A stretch of 64,000 bases of DNA from Rhizobium oryzihabitans (GTDB taxonomy: Bacteria > Pseudomonadota > Alphaproteobacteria > Rhizobiales > Rhizobiaceae): contig NZ_CP048637.1 of assembly GCF_010669145.1 (NCBI RefSeq), positions 186,001 to 250,000 on the forward strand. Reading direction: 5' to 3'. The stretch's first letter is position 1, and each line of letters starts with the position of its first letter. A program made the position numbers and the translations under genes. Shown in pieces: positions 8,410-17,230 of this stretch. The notes beneath the pieces are model-generated. The model worked only from the letters and a program-made list of their open reading frames with translations. It searched no databases and was not told where the DNA came from.

Positions 8410-11190
8410 TCATGCTGCCGATGACCGGTTGATGCGGGCCTCTTCGCGTTCTTTCGCCATAGCATCGTGCAACGTGGCAGGCCGTCCAAAGAAATATCCT
8501 TGGAATTGGTCGCATCCCTCTTCCGTCAAGGTCGCCATTTGGATCTCGGTTTCAACACCTTCGGCAAGGACCGGTATTTCGAGGCTCTTGCCGAGAGCCA
8601 GAATTGCCCGGATGAACGCTTTCGATTGCTTATTCGTTTCAAGATCCATCACGAAGCTCCGGTCGAGCTTGATCTTGTCGAAGGGGAACGATCGCAGCGT
8701 TTCCAGCGACGAATAACCGGTGCCAAAGTCGTCGATCGCAATCGTGACGCCCATTGAGCGGATCTGGCGCAAAATATGCAGTGCACGTTGTTTGTCCCCG
8801 ATGATCGCGGACTCCGTAACCTCCAGCTCCAAAAGGTCCGGCGAGAGTCCTGTGGAGAACAGAACATCCCGGACCTTATCTACCAGCTGAATGTTGGTGA
8901 GTTGTAGTGGCGAGAGATTGACTGCAATTTTCTCTTTAATCGGCCACTTTGCGGCGTCCTCGCACGCTTGTTCAAGGACCCATTCACCAAGGGCTGAGAT
9001 AGCGCCGCATTCTTCCGCGATCGGAATGAATTCGCTTGGAGGAACTAGGCCACGTGTAGGATGATTCCAGCGAAGAAGGACCTCGTAGCCGGTTATATGG
9101 TTTGCGCCCGCTGCGCGCTGAACCTGATAGTTCAGGAAGAATTGCCCTTCTTTCATCCCACTCCAGATGTCCATCGCTAGGAGCCGTCGAGCTCTTTCCG
9201 CTTCGTCCATCGCGGCTTCGTAGAAGCAAACTGTCTCATCGAAGTTTTCCTTGGCGCGATACATCGCCATGTCGGCATTGCCGAGAAGTTTTTCGCGGTC
9301 CGGGGCATCGAGGGGATAGATGGCCACACCCAGGCTCGCGCCAGGCGTAACATCGGTCATTTCGAGGCTGATGGTTTCCGAGAGCGCGCTATTTAAACGG
9401 CTGATGAAGTCATGGACCTCGCTGGTATCCCGAAACGATTTGAGCGCAACAAACTCGTCACCTCCAAACCGTCCAATAAGTTCACCGGCCTGCTGAATAT
9501 GCCGCATTCTGTTCGAAAGAATGCACAGTACTTCGTCACCGGTGGCATGGCCGTAAGTGTCATTGATGTCCTTGAAGCGATCCAGGTCGATATTGATCAC
9601 TGCCACGCTCGTCGTAAGCGTCTCGGCTTCCCGAATCGCTTTATCTAGCGCCTCGATGAACTGCCGGCGGTTCGGTAGGCCGGTCAGGACGTCATGCCGT
9701 GCCAGATGGGCGATCCGCTCCTCCGATTTTACCCGGGCAGTGATGTCCTCAACCGTGAATACCCAAGCCTTCGTGTCGGTCGGCATGTAGGTCGCACGTA
9801 TAATCTTTCCGTTCGGCAACTCGGTAATAGTCTCGCCGCCGTCTTTGTTGAGCAGAGATTGGTAGGATTTAAAGCGCTGCTCTGATCCTTCTGGATTGAT
9901 CAGACAAAGCTCCTCGAGCGTCATGCCGGTCAGATCAATCGACGCAGCAACGCCGATAAGGTCCCCGAGGCGGCGATTGTACATTGCCAATCGACCGTTT
10001 TCATCAAAGAGGCAAATGGCGTTGGCCATATGCGTCAGTGCCAGCTGAAGGTCGTTCGTCGCCTTGCGCAGTTTCGCGTCGGACTCTCTCTGCTCTGTGC
10101 GATCACGGGTAATCTTGGCATAGCCGATCAGGCGACCATCGTCCGAGCGGATAGCATCGATGACAACGTGGGCCCACAAATGTGTTCCGTCCTTGCGGAC
10201 GCGCCACCCCTCTCCTTCGAATTTTCCAGTCTGGGCAGCAGTGCGCAGGTTGATATCCGGCAGACCTGCCTCCTTCTCTTCTTGAGTGTAGAAGCAGGAA
10301 TAATGCTGTCCGACGATTTCATGCTCCTTGTATCCCTTCGCTCGTTCCGCGCCCGTGTTCCAGTTGCTCACGCGACCATCCGGATCGAGCATGTAGAGCG
10401 CGTAATCTGACACGCCCTGTACTAGGATACGGAACTTCTCCTCGCCTGCAGCGGCGGCCGCCTCTGCGCGGACTGCGAAGATCGCAGCCGTCAAGCCCGC
10501 AAACAACATCGAAAATGCGACCGTGGCGATGGTAACGATCATGACGACAGGGGAAATCGTATGCTCCATGTCGGCGGCAGAGGGATCAGGTACGACTGTT
10601 ATTGCACCCATCGCGGTGAAGTGCATCAGAACAATAGCCAGCGTCATTACAACGCTCGCAAGAAGGGTTGCCTTGCTCCGGCTCTCACCCGACAGAACCA
10701 GATGAAATGCAGGAATTCCGAGAAGCACAGCAAAGATAACTGCCAGCCCGACCAACAACTGATCCCAAACTATCTCGCCTGGAAACTCAATCGCGTTCAT
10801 GCCCATGAAATGCATCGAGGAAACACCGAGACCGAAAAGTATTCCGGCTATAGCCACCCCGGATTTGTCGCTTCGGTAACTGGCGATAGCGCATGCTGAA
10901 CTGGTGGAAACGATAGCGACGAGAAGCGATGCCAGGGTCAAGCCAGTTTGATAACCAACAACTACACCGGGATCATAAGCTAACATTGCAACAAAATGAG
11001 TTGCCCAAATGCCGAAACCACCCGCAGCTCCTCCGGTGACGAGCCATATGACTTTTGCGGATCCGGTTACTATGCGGGATCGGTGCAACATGCTCAAAGC
11101 GACGTACGATGAGAGAGAGCAAAGCGCTGCTGCTAAAATCACCAGGCGAGGATCGTGCTCAAACGCAATGCAATTTAATACTTGGTACAT
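8410..11190 (-). CDS. MHYT-PAS-GGDEF-EAL cyclic-di-GMP turnover protein
   Basis: About 926 residues. An N-terminal seven-helix MHYT sensor (about 1-235, with THFVAML, MHFMGMNA and MHFTAMG motifs, thought to bind copper) is followed by a PAS domain (about 250-370), a second PAS-like segment, a GGDEF domain (motif RFGGDEFVAL) and an EAL domain. The GGDEF motif is intact but there is no RxxD inhibitory site before it. The EAL signature reads EVL, and the other catalytic motifs (DDFGTGYSS, KLDRSFV, AEGVET) are present, so both cyclase and phosphodiesterase activity are possible. Membrane bound. The upstream 230 bp are AT-rich and hold its promoter. Confidence 0.92.
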   Translation of the reverse strand: MYQVLNCIAFEHDPRLVILAAALCSLSSYVALSMLHRSRIVTGSAKVIWLVTGGAAGGFGIWATHFVAMLAYDPGVVVGYQTGLTLASLLVAIVSTSSACAIASYRSDKSGVAIAGILFGLGVSSMHFMGMNAIEFPGEIVWDQLLVGLAVIFAVLLGIPAFHLVLSGESRSKATLLASVVMTLAIVLMHFTAMGAITVVPDPSAADMEHTISPVVMIVTIATVAFSMLFAGLTAAIFAVRAEAAAAAGEEKFRILVQGVSDYALYMLDPDGRVSNWNTGAERAKGYKEHEIVGQHYSCFYTQEEKEAGLPDINLRTAAQTGKFEGEGWRVRKDGTHLWAHVVIDAIRSDDGRLIGYAKITRDRTEQRESDAKLRKATNDLQLALTHMANAICLFDENGRLAMYNRRLGDLIGVAASIDLTGMTLEELCLINPEGSEQRFKSYQSLLNKDGGETITELPNGKIIRATYMPTDTKAWVFTVEDITARVKSEERIAHLARHDVLTGLPNRRQFIEALDKAIREAETLTTSVAVINIDLDRFKDINDTYGHATGDEVLCILSNRMRHIQQAGELIGRFGGDEFVALKSFRDTSEVHDFISRLNSALSETISLEMTDVTPGASLGVAIYPLDAPDREKLLGNADMAMYRAKENFDETVCFYEAAMDEAERARRLLAMDIWSGMKEGQFFLNYQVQRAAGANHITGYEVLLRWNHPTRGLVPPSEFIPIAEECGAISALGEWVLEQACEDAAKWPIKEKIAVNLSPLQLTNIQLVDKVRDVLFSTGLSPDLLELEVTESAIIGDKQRALHILRQIRSMGVTIAIDDFGTGYSSLETLRSFPFDKIKLDRSFVMDLETNKQSKAFIRAILALGKSLEIPVLAEGVETEIQMATLTEEGCDQFQGYFFGRPATLHDAMAKEREEARINRSSAA

Positions 11191-11462
11191 TCGCAGCCCA
11201 TTTTTAAAGATAAAGCAATTCTAGTTCATATACGCACACCATTCATTTAAGAGGTTGTTACACGAAGTGAATTCCGATTGGAAAATCGTCCCTTTTAACG
11301 CGAAATTGGCTATCGTAGTTAAATTATGATTTCAAGTTTCAGGGAATTCTCTCCCTTTCGCCCTAGCTGGTAACCGTCCAACGACATGTAGACAGAACCT
11401 GTATCGGCTTCTTTGCGCCGAGGCTCGGCTACATCGCTATCGCTGTATTTCAGTATGATCGG

Positions 11463-11612
11463 CTATAGCGAAATCCCGGTCCGGTCCTCGATCTGCTTCT
11501 TGATGATGCCTTTGGCAAGGTCTTTCAAAAGCTCGACCGTGAAGCCACCAGCTTGCAAAGCGCCTGCCTTGGTTCTGTCCCAGACATCGGGATCGCGATG
11601 GCTTTCTTGCAT
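11463..11612 (-). pseudogene. Unidentified protein remnant with an in-frame stop
   Basis: From an ATG at 11612 the minus strand reads 49 well-formed residues ending TVELLKDLAKGIIKKQIEDRTGISL and a TAG. The same frame stays open for another 46 or so residues beyond the stop (about 11463 down to 11325), again protein-like and acidic/basic in composition. I do not recognise it. Its left half ends where the HORMA relic begins, so it may be a broken gene joined there by recombination. Confidence 0.25.
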
Positions 11613-11929
11613 GGGTCGATATCACGTTGCTCAGCAACGGCGCTGAGGTGAAAGCCGTTCGCTTCAATGTTGACACGGATGCCGGCACGCTGACGACCAG
11701 CCGGCCCGGCGGCGTTCTCTGGCCAAAGGTGTCCTCTCCGCGCCTACGCATCGTCGTGGGCTACACCGATGATTACAACAGCACCGCACGCGAACGCATG
11801 AAGAGCAAGCTCACCATCAACTGGACGACGAACCACGAGGACATCGGTCACGGTGGCCTCTCGTCGGCCGGCGGCCGCAACTATGTCAGCAGTACCTATG
11901 GAATGCAGCGAAAGGACTGGGCAGCATGA
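11609..11929 (+). pseudogene. Bacterial HORMA-domain protein (Cap7-like), N-terminus missing
   Basis: About 106 residues that match, from memory, the C-terminal two-thirds of bacterial HORMA-1 proteins of type III CBASS: AWVDITLLSNGAEVKAVRF, then TSRPGGVLWPKV, LRIVVGYTDDY, KLTINW and the end GGRNYVSSTYGMQRKDW. In CBASS the HORMA protein binds peptide or phage protein, activates the partner CD-NTase and is opened by TRIP13. The usual N-terminal part of the fold is absent: upstream of 11609 the sequence becomes unrelated. The stop overlaps the next gene's ATG (ATGA). No CD-NTase or effector gene is present. Confidence 0.55.
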
Positions 11930-12423
11930 GCCAACCGACAATCTTCGACAGCGAGGTACCGCTGCCTGACGAGGGTTTGATCCGGCGAGAGAAGACCTTG
12001 CTTGGCTTTACCGACCGTTACGCGCGTGTCCACGACCAGCTCCGACTGCTTTTGAATGTCGGCGCACTCAGCGACTGGAACCGCAAATATCACGGCAGCA
12101 AACTCGGGATCTGCGACCTTGTGGCCGAGCAATACCCCCTCGTCATTTTCCATGGTGATGTTGGGACGGGAAAGACCGCTACGGCTGAATGTATCGCCAA
12201 CTGCCTGGTTGCCGAGGCGAGAAGTTCCGATTCCATGCTATTCAAACTTTCCAACCGCGTCCGTGGCAGTGGCATGGTCGGCGAGATGGGAACCTTGATC
12301 ACCGATGCTTTCCGCAAAGTCACCGTAGCCGCCGGGAAATCACGTCGCGCGATCCTCATCATCGACGAGGGCGACAGTCTCGCGACCGCCGAAGCTGTCG
12401 ATGTCACTGACTTTGCTAAGTGA
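11926..12423 (+). pseudogene. TRIP13/Pch2-like AAA+ ATPase (Cap6-like), C-terminus missing
   Basis: About 165 residues with an AAA+ core: Walker A GDVGTGKT near residue 79, a substrate-loop region (RVRGSGMVGEMGTLI) and Walker B IIDEGDSLAT near residue 147. The sensor 1, arginine finger and lid are lost: after about 12390 the sequence turns into AEAVDVTDFAK and a stop. TRIP13-like ATPases remodel HORMA proteins, and the gene overlaps a HORMA gene by four bases, the standard CBASS arrangement. A protein this short could not form an active hexamer. The identification as TRIP13 rests on the pairing as much as on the motif. Confidence 0.6.
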
Positions 12424-12888
12424 GAAGATATCTGATGAGCTCATTCGTGTTCCTTTCAAGCCGTTTTCTTTTACCTCTTGACCAGGAGCACCCGCTTGAT
12501 CCTCTAGTCAAAGGTAGTTGTCCGCGTCCGGAAACCCTGGAGTTCTCAGACCTCGACTACATTGCCACCGGTCACTACATGCTTCGACATCTTCTCGCCG
12601 CTGCCTGGCGACAACGAAGTGATCAACCAGGTCGATCGGCTCAGTTCCAATGACACAAAAATTGCGCCAAGATCGATGCGGACAGCGGTCGGTTGAATGG
12701 ATGCAGGTTCCATAAACTGCTCCTCCTGAGCGAGTGTTTAGATGCAACCTCACTCTGCCAGAGCGGCGGCCGCTGTTCACTCCTCATGGGATCTAAAGCC
12801 GAAAAGACAAACAACCCGCGCCCGCAGGCCCCTGCGCTAAATGGAGAGCTCCGGGCCTACGCGCGCTGACCCGATGCAACCAGAGGCA
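12424..12888. other. Intergenic DNA, no supportable gene
   Basis: Short open frames on both strands have no recognisable motif and no ribosome sites. It probably contains the scar of whatever deletion removed the rest of the ATPase and the downstream defence genes. Confidence 0.4.
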
Positions 12889-12938
12889 GGGGTCCCTTTT
12901 GGGAGCCGATAGGGGGTCCCGTTACGATGCCGATTGAC
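12889..12938. repeat. Solitary IS21-type terminal repeat array
   Basis: Two copies of GGGGTCCC-N8-GCCGAT lie 24 bp apart (12889-12910 and 12913-12934) and are followed by TGAC, the outer tip expected of IS21-family ends in rhizobia. No istA or istB of this subgroup lies next to it; the istAB at 47-49 kb has different ends. It is therefore a leftover end. Confidence 0.5.
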
Positions 12939-13393
12939 AGTTGCTCTCATTCAGGTCGGCGAGATGCCTGCAAACGTGGAAGCCAACAAAACCACCAAGG
13001 TTCCGAACCCTATGAGAAATCGGCTGGATGCGGATTTGGCGCAGGTAACACAGTAGCAGCAATGGTTGAAAGGGAGCGGCGCGCAGCCACGCGCCGCCTC
13101 GCGCGATCGGAAACACAGGGCATTCAGAATTCGGCCCTAGTATGTGCTGCCGTTGCACGTTATCACCCGAACGTGGTGTGCGGATGTCGGTGTCGTTTAC
13201 TCTTCTGCAGTACAGCTACGCTACATGCGGCGGCCGCTGCTCCGTCCGCCGCACAAGATCTATCGCCGCAGTCGTCGCCCATGCCGGCGTGCCTCAGTAC
13301 CCCCATCGAACCGACAATTTTCTCTGCCAGGCTCGTCAGCAAATGGCTGAGCCGGGACGGCATTCACCAGGATGAAGGCGCTGCAGCCACAGG
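12939..13393. other. Intergenic DNA 3' of pseudoazurin
   Basis: GC-rich, with a GGCGCGCAGCCACGCGCC hairpin near 13080 and no frame that looks like a protein on either strand. I see nothing I can name here. Confidence 0.4.
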
Positions 13394-13828
13394 TCAGAGC
13401 TTAGCCAGGGCGGCTTCGATGCGTTCGTGCGCTTTCTTTGGTGCCTTCGCGGACTTGACCGCTTCGAGATTGCTGGACGGATCACCGACCGTCACGACCG
13501 CCGCCATGCCCATGGCCCAGTGCGGCGAGCACTTGATGACATAGGTACCCGCCACCGTGAATGTCTGCTTCACCGACTCGTTGATCTTTCCCTTGAATGG
13601 CTCGGCGCCCTGCGGGATCAATCCGTCCACGGTCTCTGCATTATGGCCTTTGTCGGTGGGAACAAAGGTCACGGTATCGCCAGGTTGCAGCTTCGTCAAT
13701 GCCGGCTCGAACACCATCACCCCGTCCTCGCCTTTGTTTTTCATATGGACTTCGTAGTCCGCCGCGGTAGCGGCTCCGGCGATGGAGAGGGCGGCAAACA
13801 CAAGCGGAACTACTTTCATGAATTGCAT
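13394..13828 (-). CDS. Pseudoazurin (type 1 copper electron carrier)
   Basis: About 144 residues. A signal peptide ([23 protein letters not shown]) is followed by the mature protein starting [20 protein letters not shown], typical of pseudoazurins. Copper ligands are visible: His in DKGHNAETV and the Cys-His-Met cluster in [13 protein letters not shown]. It carries electrons in the periplasm to nitrite or nitrous oxide reductase, which fits its place next to the nos genes. The ATG at 13828 is chosen because AAGAAGG lies nine bases upstream; an alternative Met is three codons in. It probably has its own promoter, since a hairpin separates it from nosX. Confidence 0.92.
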   Translation of the reverse strand: MQFMKVVPLVFAALSIAGAATAADYEVHMKNKGEDGVMVFEPALTKLQPGDTVTFVPTDKGHNAETVDGLIPQGAEPFKGKINESVKQTFTVAGTYVIKCSPHWAMGMAAVVTVGDPSSNLEAVKSAKAPKKAHERIEAALAKL

Positions 13829-13859
13829 TACAGAATACCTTCTTTTGCTGCTGTTGGGA

Positions 13860-13880
13860 GGTCTCGCCGTTGACGAGACC
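13860..13880 (-). terminator. Hairpin between nosX and pseudoazurin
   Basis: GGTCTCG and CGAGACC form a perfect 7-bp stem with a 7-base loop, 58 bases past the nosX stop. No T tract follows, so termination would be weak. Confidence 0.35.
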
Positions 13881-13937
13881 CGACGGAACGGTTGGTTAGC
13901 GCGTTCGACTACGCGACGGGAGCAAACGACGGCCCGG

Positions 13938-14930
13938 CTAGAGGACCGCACCAAATCGCAGTTGCTCCCCGTCCGACGTCAAGATATCGATCGAAAGGTC
14001 GGTCTGGGCTGAGGCGATCGCACGGATGTTGTCGATGTCGTGAAGGCTGAATGCCGTCGACAACGCATCGGCCGTGGTTGCGTCCGCAGCGATGACGGAC
14101 AGTCGCTTATACGAAATGGGAATATGGCCCTTCCTGGGATCGAGGATGTGCCCGAAGCGTCCCGCTTCGTCGAAGACGAAACCGGTGGCGCTCGAGGTGG
14201 CAACGGCCTTGTCGACGATGGGCAGCACCGCATCTGGTTGGTCGGAATCTTCACTGACGGCAAGTCCCACGCGCCACGGACCGCCGTCTTCCTTCGATCC
14301 CATCGCCCGCGCCTCCCCCATGTCCACGAAACTGTTGCGCATGCCTGCCTCTTCCAGCATGTCGACGATGCGGTCCGTGATGAAGCCTTGGGCGATGCCA
14401 TTCAAGGTCAGGGCGCCCGATGCAGGCATGACAATCCTGTCGCGATTGAACTTCACGCGGTCAAAGCCGACCGGAGCCAGGGCTTTGGCAATCCGTTCCG
14501 CCGGCGGACCGGAGGGATCCGCGCCGGGGCTTGAGAAATGGTCGCGGTAGAGTGCCCAAAGCGGCTGCACACTGGGGTCGAACGTGCCGTCGCTCAACTC
14601 CCAGAACTCCCGGCACCGCTCGAGCAGGGCTATGAATTCGGTCGGCGGCGCCAGCAAAAAACCCTGATTGTTGAGCGCTGAAAGGGCGGAGTCTTCCCGG
14701 TAGAGGCTGAAGATTTGCTCCAGTCTGGCGATCTCGGCCGTGGCGCGACCGATCAGGCGGGCGGCGCCCGCTCGGTCCTCATGATTCAGGATAAGCCTCG
14801 CAGGCGCGCCGAGAGCCTGCCCCTCCCAGGTCACCGGGCCTGCCGCCGCACGCGCGTTCGGGATAAGAGGCAAGCCTGCCGTTGCTGCAAATATGGCGAT
14901 TGCCCGCCTGCGGCTGAACCGTCTAGCCAT
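13938..14930 (-). CDS. nosX: NosX, ApbE-like FAD:protein FMN transferase for NosR
   Basis: About 330 residues with a twin-arginine-type leader ([14 protein letters not shown]) and the ApbE fold: [69 protein letters not shown] and the metal/threonine motif region near the C-terminus ([13 protein letters not shown]). NosX flavinylates NosR in the periplasm. It overlaps the nosL stop by eight bases. The ATG at 14930 has AAAGGAC seven bases upstream, better placed than for the ATG at 14936. It is the last gene of the nos operon. Its usual substrate NosR is truncated here. Confidence 0.92.
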   Translation of the reverse strand: MARRFSRRRAIAIFAATAGLPLIPNARAAAGPVTWEGQALGAPARLILNHEDRAGAARLIGRATAEIARLEQIFSLYREDSALSALNNQGFLLAPPTEFIALLERCREFWELSDGTFDPSVQPLWALYRDHFSSPGADPSGPPAERIAKALAPVGFDRVKFNRDRIVMPASGALTLNGIAQGFITDRIVDMLEEAGMRNSFVDMGEARAMGSKEDGGPWRVGLAVSEDSDQPDAVLPIVDKAVATSSATGFVFDEAGRFGHILDPRKGHIPISYKRLSVIAADATTADALSTAFSLHDIDNIRAIASAQTDLSIDILTSDGEQLRFGAVL

Positions 14931-15489
14931 GATCATGTCCTTTCGCCTCGGTCGAGGGCAGCTCTTCGGCACCTTTCGGCTGCTCGGCATTTTCCCCGAG
15001 CACATAGTCCTGCGGGACTTCATTGTAGGCCACCACCCGGCCGCCGTTCTTAGCGGCAAAATCGGATGCGGCTTCCCGCGTCGAAAACGGCACGGCTTCC
15101 TGTGCCCCCATGCCGCCACGCACCGCGCTGCCGATCACGTAGAACGCGCTTTTTGCCTCGATCCAGTTCGTTTCGCCGGGTTTGTCCCAGCTTGGCGCCT
15201 TGGCCATGTCCGACACATAGACGGCGGCATAGTCCTTGGGCTCCTCCGGCAGCATCGTGAAGGCGAGCGCATCGCGCGCTGAGGAAAACCAGACGGCTTC
15301 ACGGACCCGGGCGTCAAGTATGACCTGGCCCTTCGGGCCGGCATGCTCCAGAACGTTCATGCCGCAATAACGGCCGATGGCCTCGGAGGTGAGCGCGAGA
15401 GGCGCCGGCGGAGCATCCTTGCCTTCGTCCTTGCAGCTTCCGAGTAACGCCAATGCAAAAAGTCCTGCGGCAACCAGGATTGCTCTCAT
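14923..15489 (-). CDS. nosL: NosL, outer-leaflet copper chaperone lipoprotein
   Basis: About 188 residues. The signal ends in a lipobox (LLGSC), giving a lipid-anchored protein. The conserved NosL core has RYCGMNVLEHAGPKGQ (Cu(I)-binding Met/Cys region), AVWFSSARDALAF and YVSDMAKAPSW. NosL delivers Cu(I) for the CuZ site of NosZ together with NosDFY. The tail KGHDHG is His-rich. The start ATG overlaps the nosY stop by four bases. Confidence 0.93.
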   Translation of the reverse strand: MRAILVAAGLFALALLGSCKDEGKDAPPAPLALTSEAIGRYCGMNVLEHAGPKGQVILDARVREAVWFSSARDALAFTMLPEEPKDYAAVYVSDMAKAPSWDKPGETNWIEAKSAFYVIGSAVRGGMGAQEAVPFSTREAASDFAAKNGGRVVAYNEVPQDYVLGENAEQPKGAEELPSTEAKGHDHG

Positions 15490-16313
15490 AGTTCCCTCCT
15501 TGAGAAAATTGAGGCCGCCAGCGCGAGCGGTGCTAATGTCCAGGCGACGAGGGCTGCAACCAAGGTCAAGCCGCCAATTCCAGTATGTTCGGCAATCGCC
15601 CCCATGCCAGACAGACCGCCCGCCTGGCCGGAGCCCAGATTGAGCATCCGGTAGGCGTCAGCCGGATTGAGGATGAGAAGCGCGTTCAACACCGCCGCGG
15701 GAATGGCGTGACCGCCGGCGGCAACCAGACCTCCAAGCAGAGCCATATCGTAAATTAGGACGAAGAACAGCCAGATACCGATCGCAACGCCACCCGCAGT
15801 GCTGCGCTCGGCAACCAGCGTGCTGACGAGATAGCCGATCGCAACGAACACGCTGCCCAGAAGCACGGATGACGTTAGCATGGTGAGGAAGGCGCGCCAG
15901 CTTGCGCCGTCGATCGGCGCGCCGGTTGCCTTCAGCGCAACGGCGGCTGCACCGTAACCGAGGACGGTGGCAAAGGCGAGGATGGCCACATGCCCGACGA
16001 ACTTGCCGAGGATGACCTGGTTGCGGCCGATGGGATAGCTGAGAAGCAGCAGCATCGTGCCCCTCTCCATCTCCCCCACTACCGCATCATGCGAAAGGAG
16101 AAGCGCAATCAGGGGCACCAGGAATATCGTCAGGCTCGACAGGCTCACGATCACCACATCGAGTGGATCGGCTCCCACATTGCCGGTCGGCGCACTGCCG
16201 AGGAATGACAGCGTCAGAGCCAGCGCGGCAAGCAAGAGCGTGGTCGCGAGCACCCAGCGATTTCGCATACCCTCGCGAACCTCTTTACCGGCAATGATCA
16301 ACATGTTGTTCAT
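15486..16313 (-). CDS. nosY: NosY, ABC transporter permease for CuZ assembly
   Basis: About 275 residues with six predicted membrane helices, the usual size of NosY. The N-terminus (MLIIAGKEVREGMRNRWVL) contains the cytoplasmic coupling helix, and the EMERGTMLLLLSYPI motif is typical of ABC-2 permeases. With NosF and NosD it forms the NosDFY complex that hands copper or sulfur to NosZ. Overlaps of four bases with both nosF and nosL show tight coupling. Confidence 0.93.
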   Translation of the reverse strand: MNNMLIIAGKEVREGMRNRWVLATTLLLAALALTLSFLGSAPTGNVGADPLDVVIVSLSSLTIFLVPLIALLLSHDAVVGEMERGTMLLLLSYPIGRNQVILGKFVGHVAILAFATVLGYGAAAVALKATGAPIDGASWRAFLTMLTSSVLLGSVFVAIGYLVSTLVAERSTAGGVAIGIWLFFVLIYDMALLGGLVAAGGHAIPAAVLNALLILNPADAYRMLNLGSGQAGGLSGMGAIAEHTGIGGLTLVAALVAWTLAPLALAASIFSRREL

Positions 16314-17230
16314 TCGGCGGCCCTCCTTGAGCCCAGGAAATGGGCATAGAGGTCGTCAAGGGTCGGTTCGACGACGTGAAGCGAGCGGATGTCTGCAGGC
16401 CGGGCCGTGATCTTCTTCAGGACGGTGATCTTGTCGTCGCCGAAGACGTCCGCCTCCACGGTGTCTCGCGCCGTCTTTCTCCAGAGGGCGCTGTTGTCTC
16501 CCCATTTTCCGGGAGCCTCGCTGTCGGCCAGGTTGACGATCAGGCGCGTCGGCAGTCGCGCAAGCCCGCGCAGATCATCCAGGGTTCCATCGGCGATCTT
16601 GACGCCCTCATTGACGATGAGCACTCGGTCGGTTCGATCTTCGAGCTCGGTCAGCGCGTGCGATGACAGCAATATGGTCGTTCCCGCAGAACGCAAGTCG
16701 GAGATTAGCCCGTAGAAACTCCTGCGAAGGGCGGGATCAAGGCCGCTGGTCGGTTCGTCCAGCAGAAGCACGCGGGGATCGCCCAGCAGAGCCTGCGCCA
16801 GGCCGAGGCGTTGCCGCATGCCCTTGGAATAGGTGCGCACCGGCCGGTCGGCGGCCGAGGCAGCCAGGCCCACCCGCTCCAGAAGCGGGAGCGTCGTCAA
16901 CGGATCGACGCGCTTGAGGCGTGCGTAATAGGCCAAGGTCTCCCTGCCCGTCAGCGCCATATGGAAGGCGACACTCTCGGGCAGGTAGCCGAGACTGCGG
17001 CGGACAGCGAAATCGCCCTTGGCCGGGTCTTCCCCGAGCACGGTGACCGACCCTTCGGATGGCCGGATCAGACCAAGAAGCAGCTTGATGATCGTCGTCT
17101 TTCCCGCGCCGTTGTGACCAACCAGAGCGACCATTTCGCCTTGGTTGAGCGCGAAGCTGACATCCTTGACCGCCTCGACCTTTCGGTAGCGCTTGGCGAC
17201 GCCCGAAACCGTTACCGTCGCTTCCGTCAT
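16310..17230 (-). CDS. nosF: NosF, ABC transporter ATPase for CuZ assembly
   Basis: About 306 residues. Walker A GHNGAGKTT near residue 42, signature YSKGMRQRLGLAQ near residue 135, Walker B VLLLDEPTSGLDP, and the switch histidine in LLSSHALTELE. The extra C-terminal domain is typical of NosF. The ATG at 17230 overlaps the nosD stop (ATGA); the frame continues upstream to 17323 but those codons lie inside nosD. Cytoplasmic motor of NosDFY. Confidence 0.93.
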   Translation of the reverse strand: MTEATVTVSGVAKRYRKVEAVKDVSFALNQGEMVALVGHNGAGKTTIIKLLLGLIRPSEGSVTVLGEDPAKGDFAVRRSLGYLPESVAFHMALTGRETLAYYARLKRVDPLTTLPLLERVGLAASAADRPVRTYSKGMRQRLGLAQALLGDPRVLLLDEPTSGLDPALRRSFYGLISDLRSAGTTILLSSHALTELEDRTDRVLIVNEGVKIADGTLDDLRGLARLPTRLIVNLADSEAPGKWGDNSALWRKTARDTVEADVFGDDKITVLKKITARPADIRSLHVVEPTLDDLYAHFLGSRRAAE

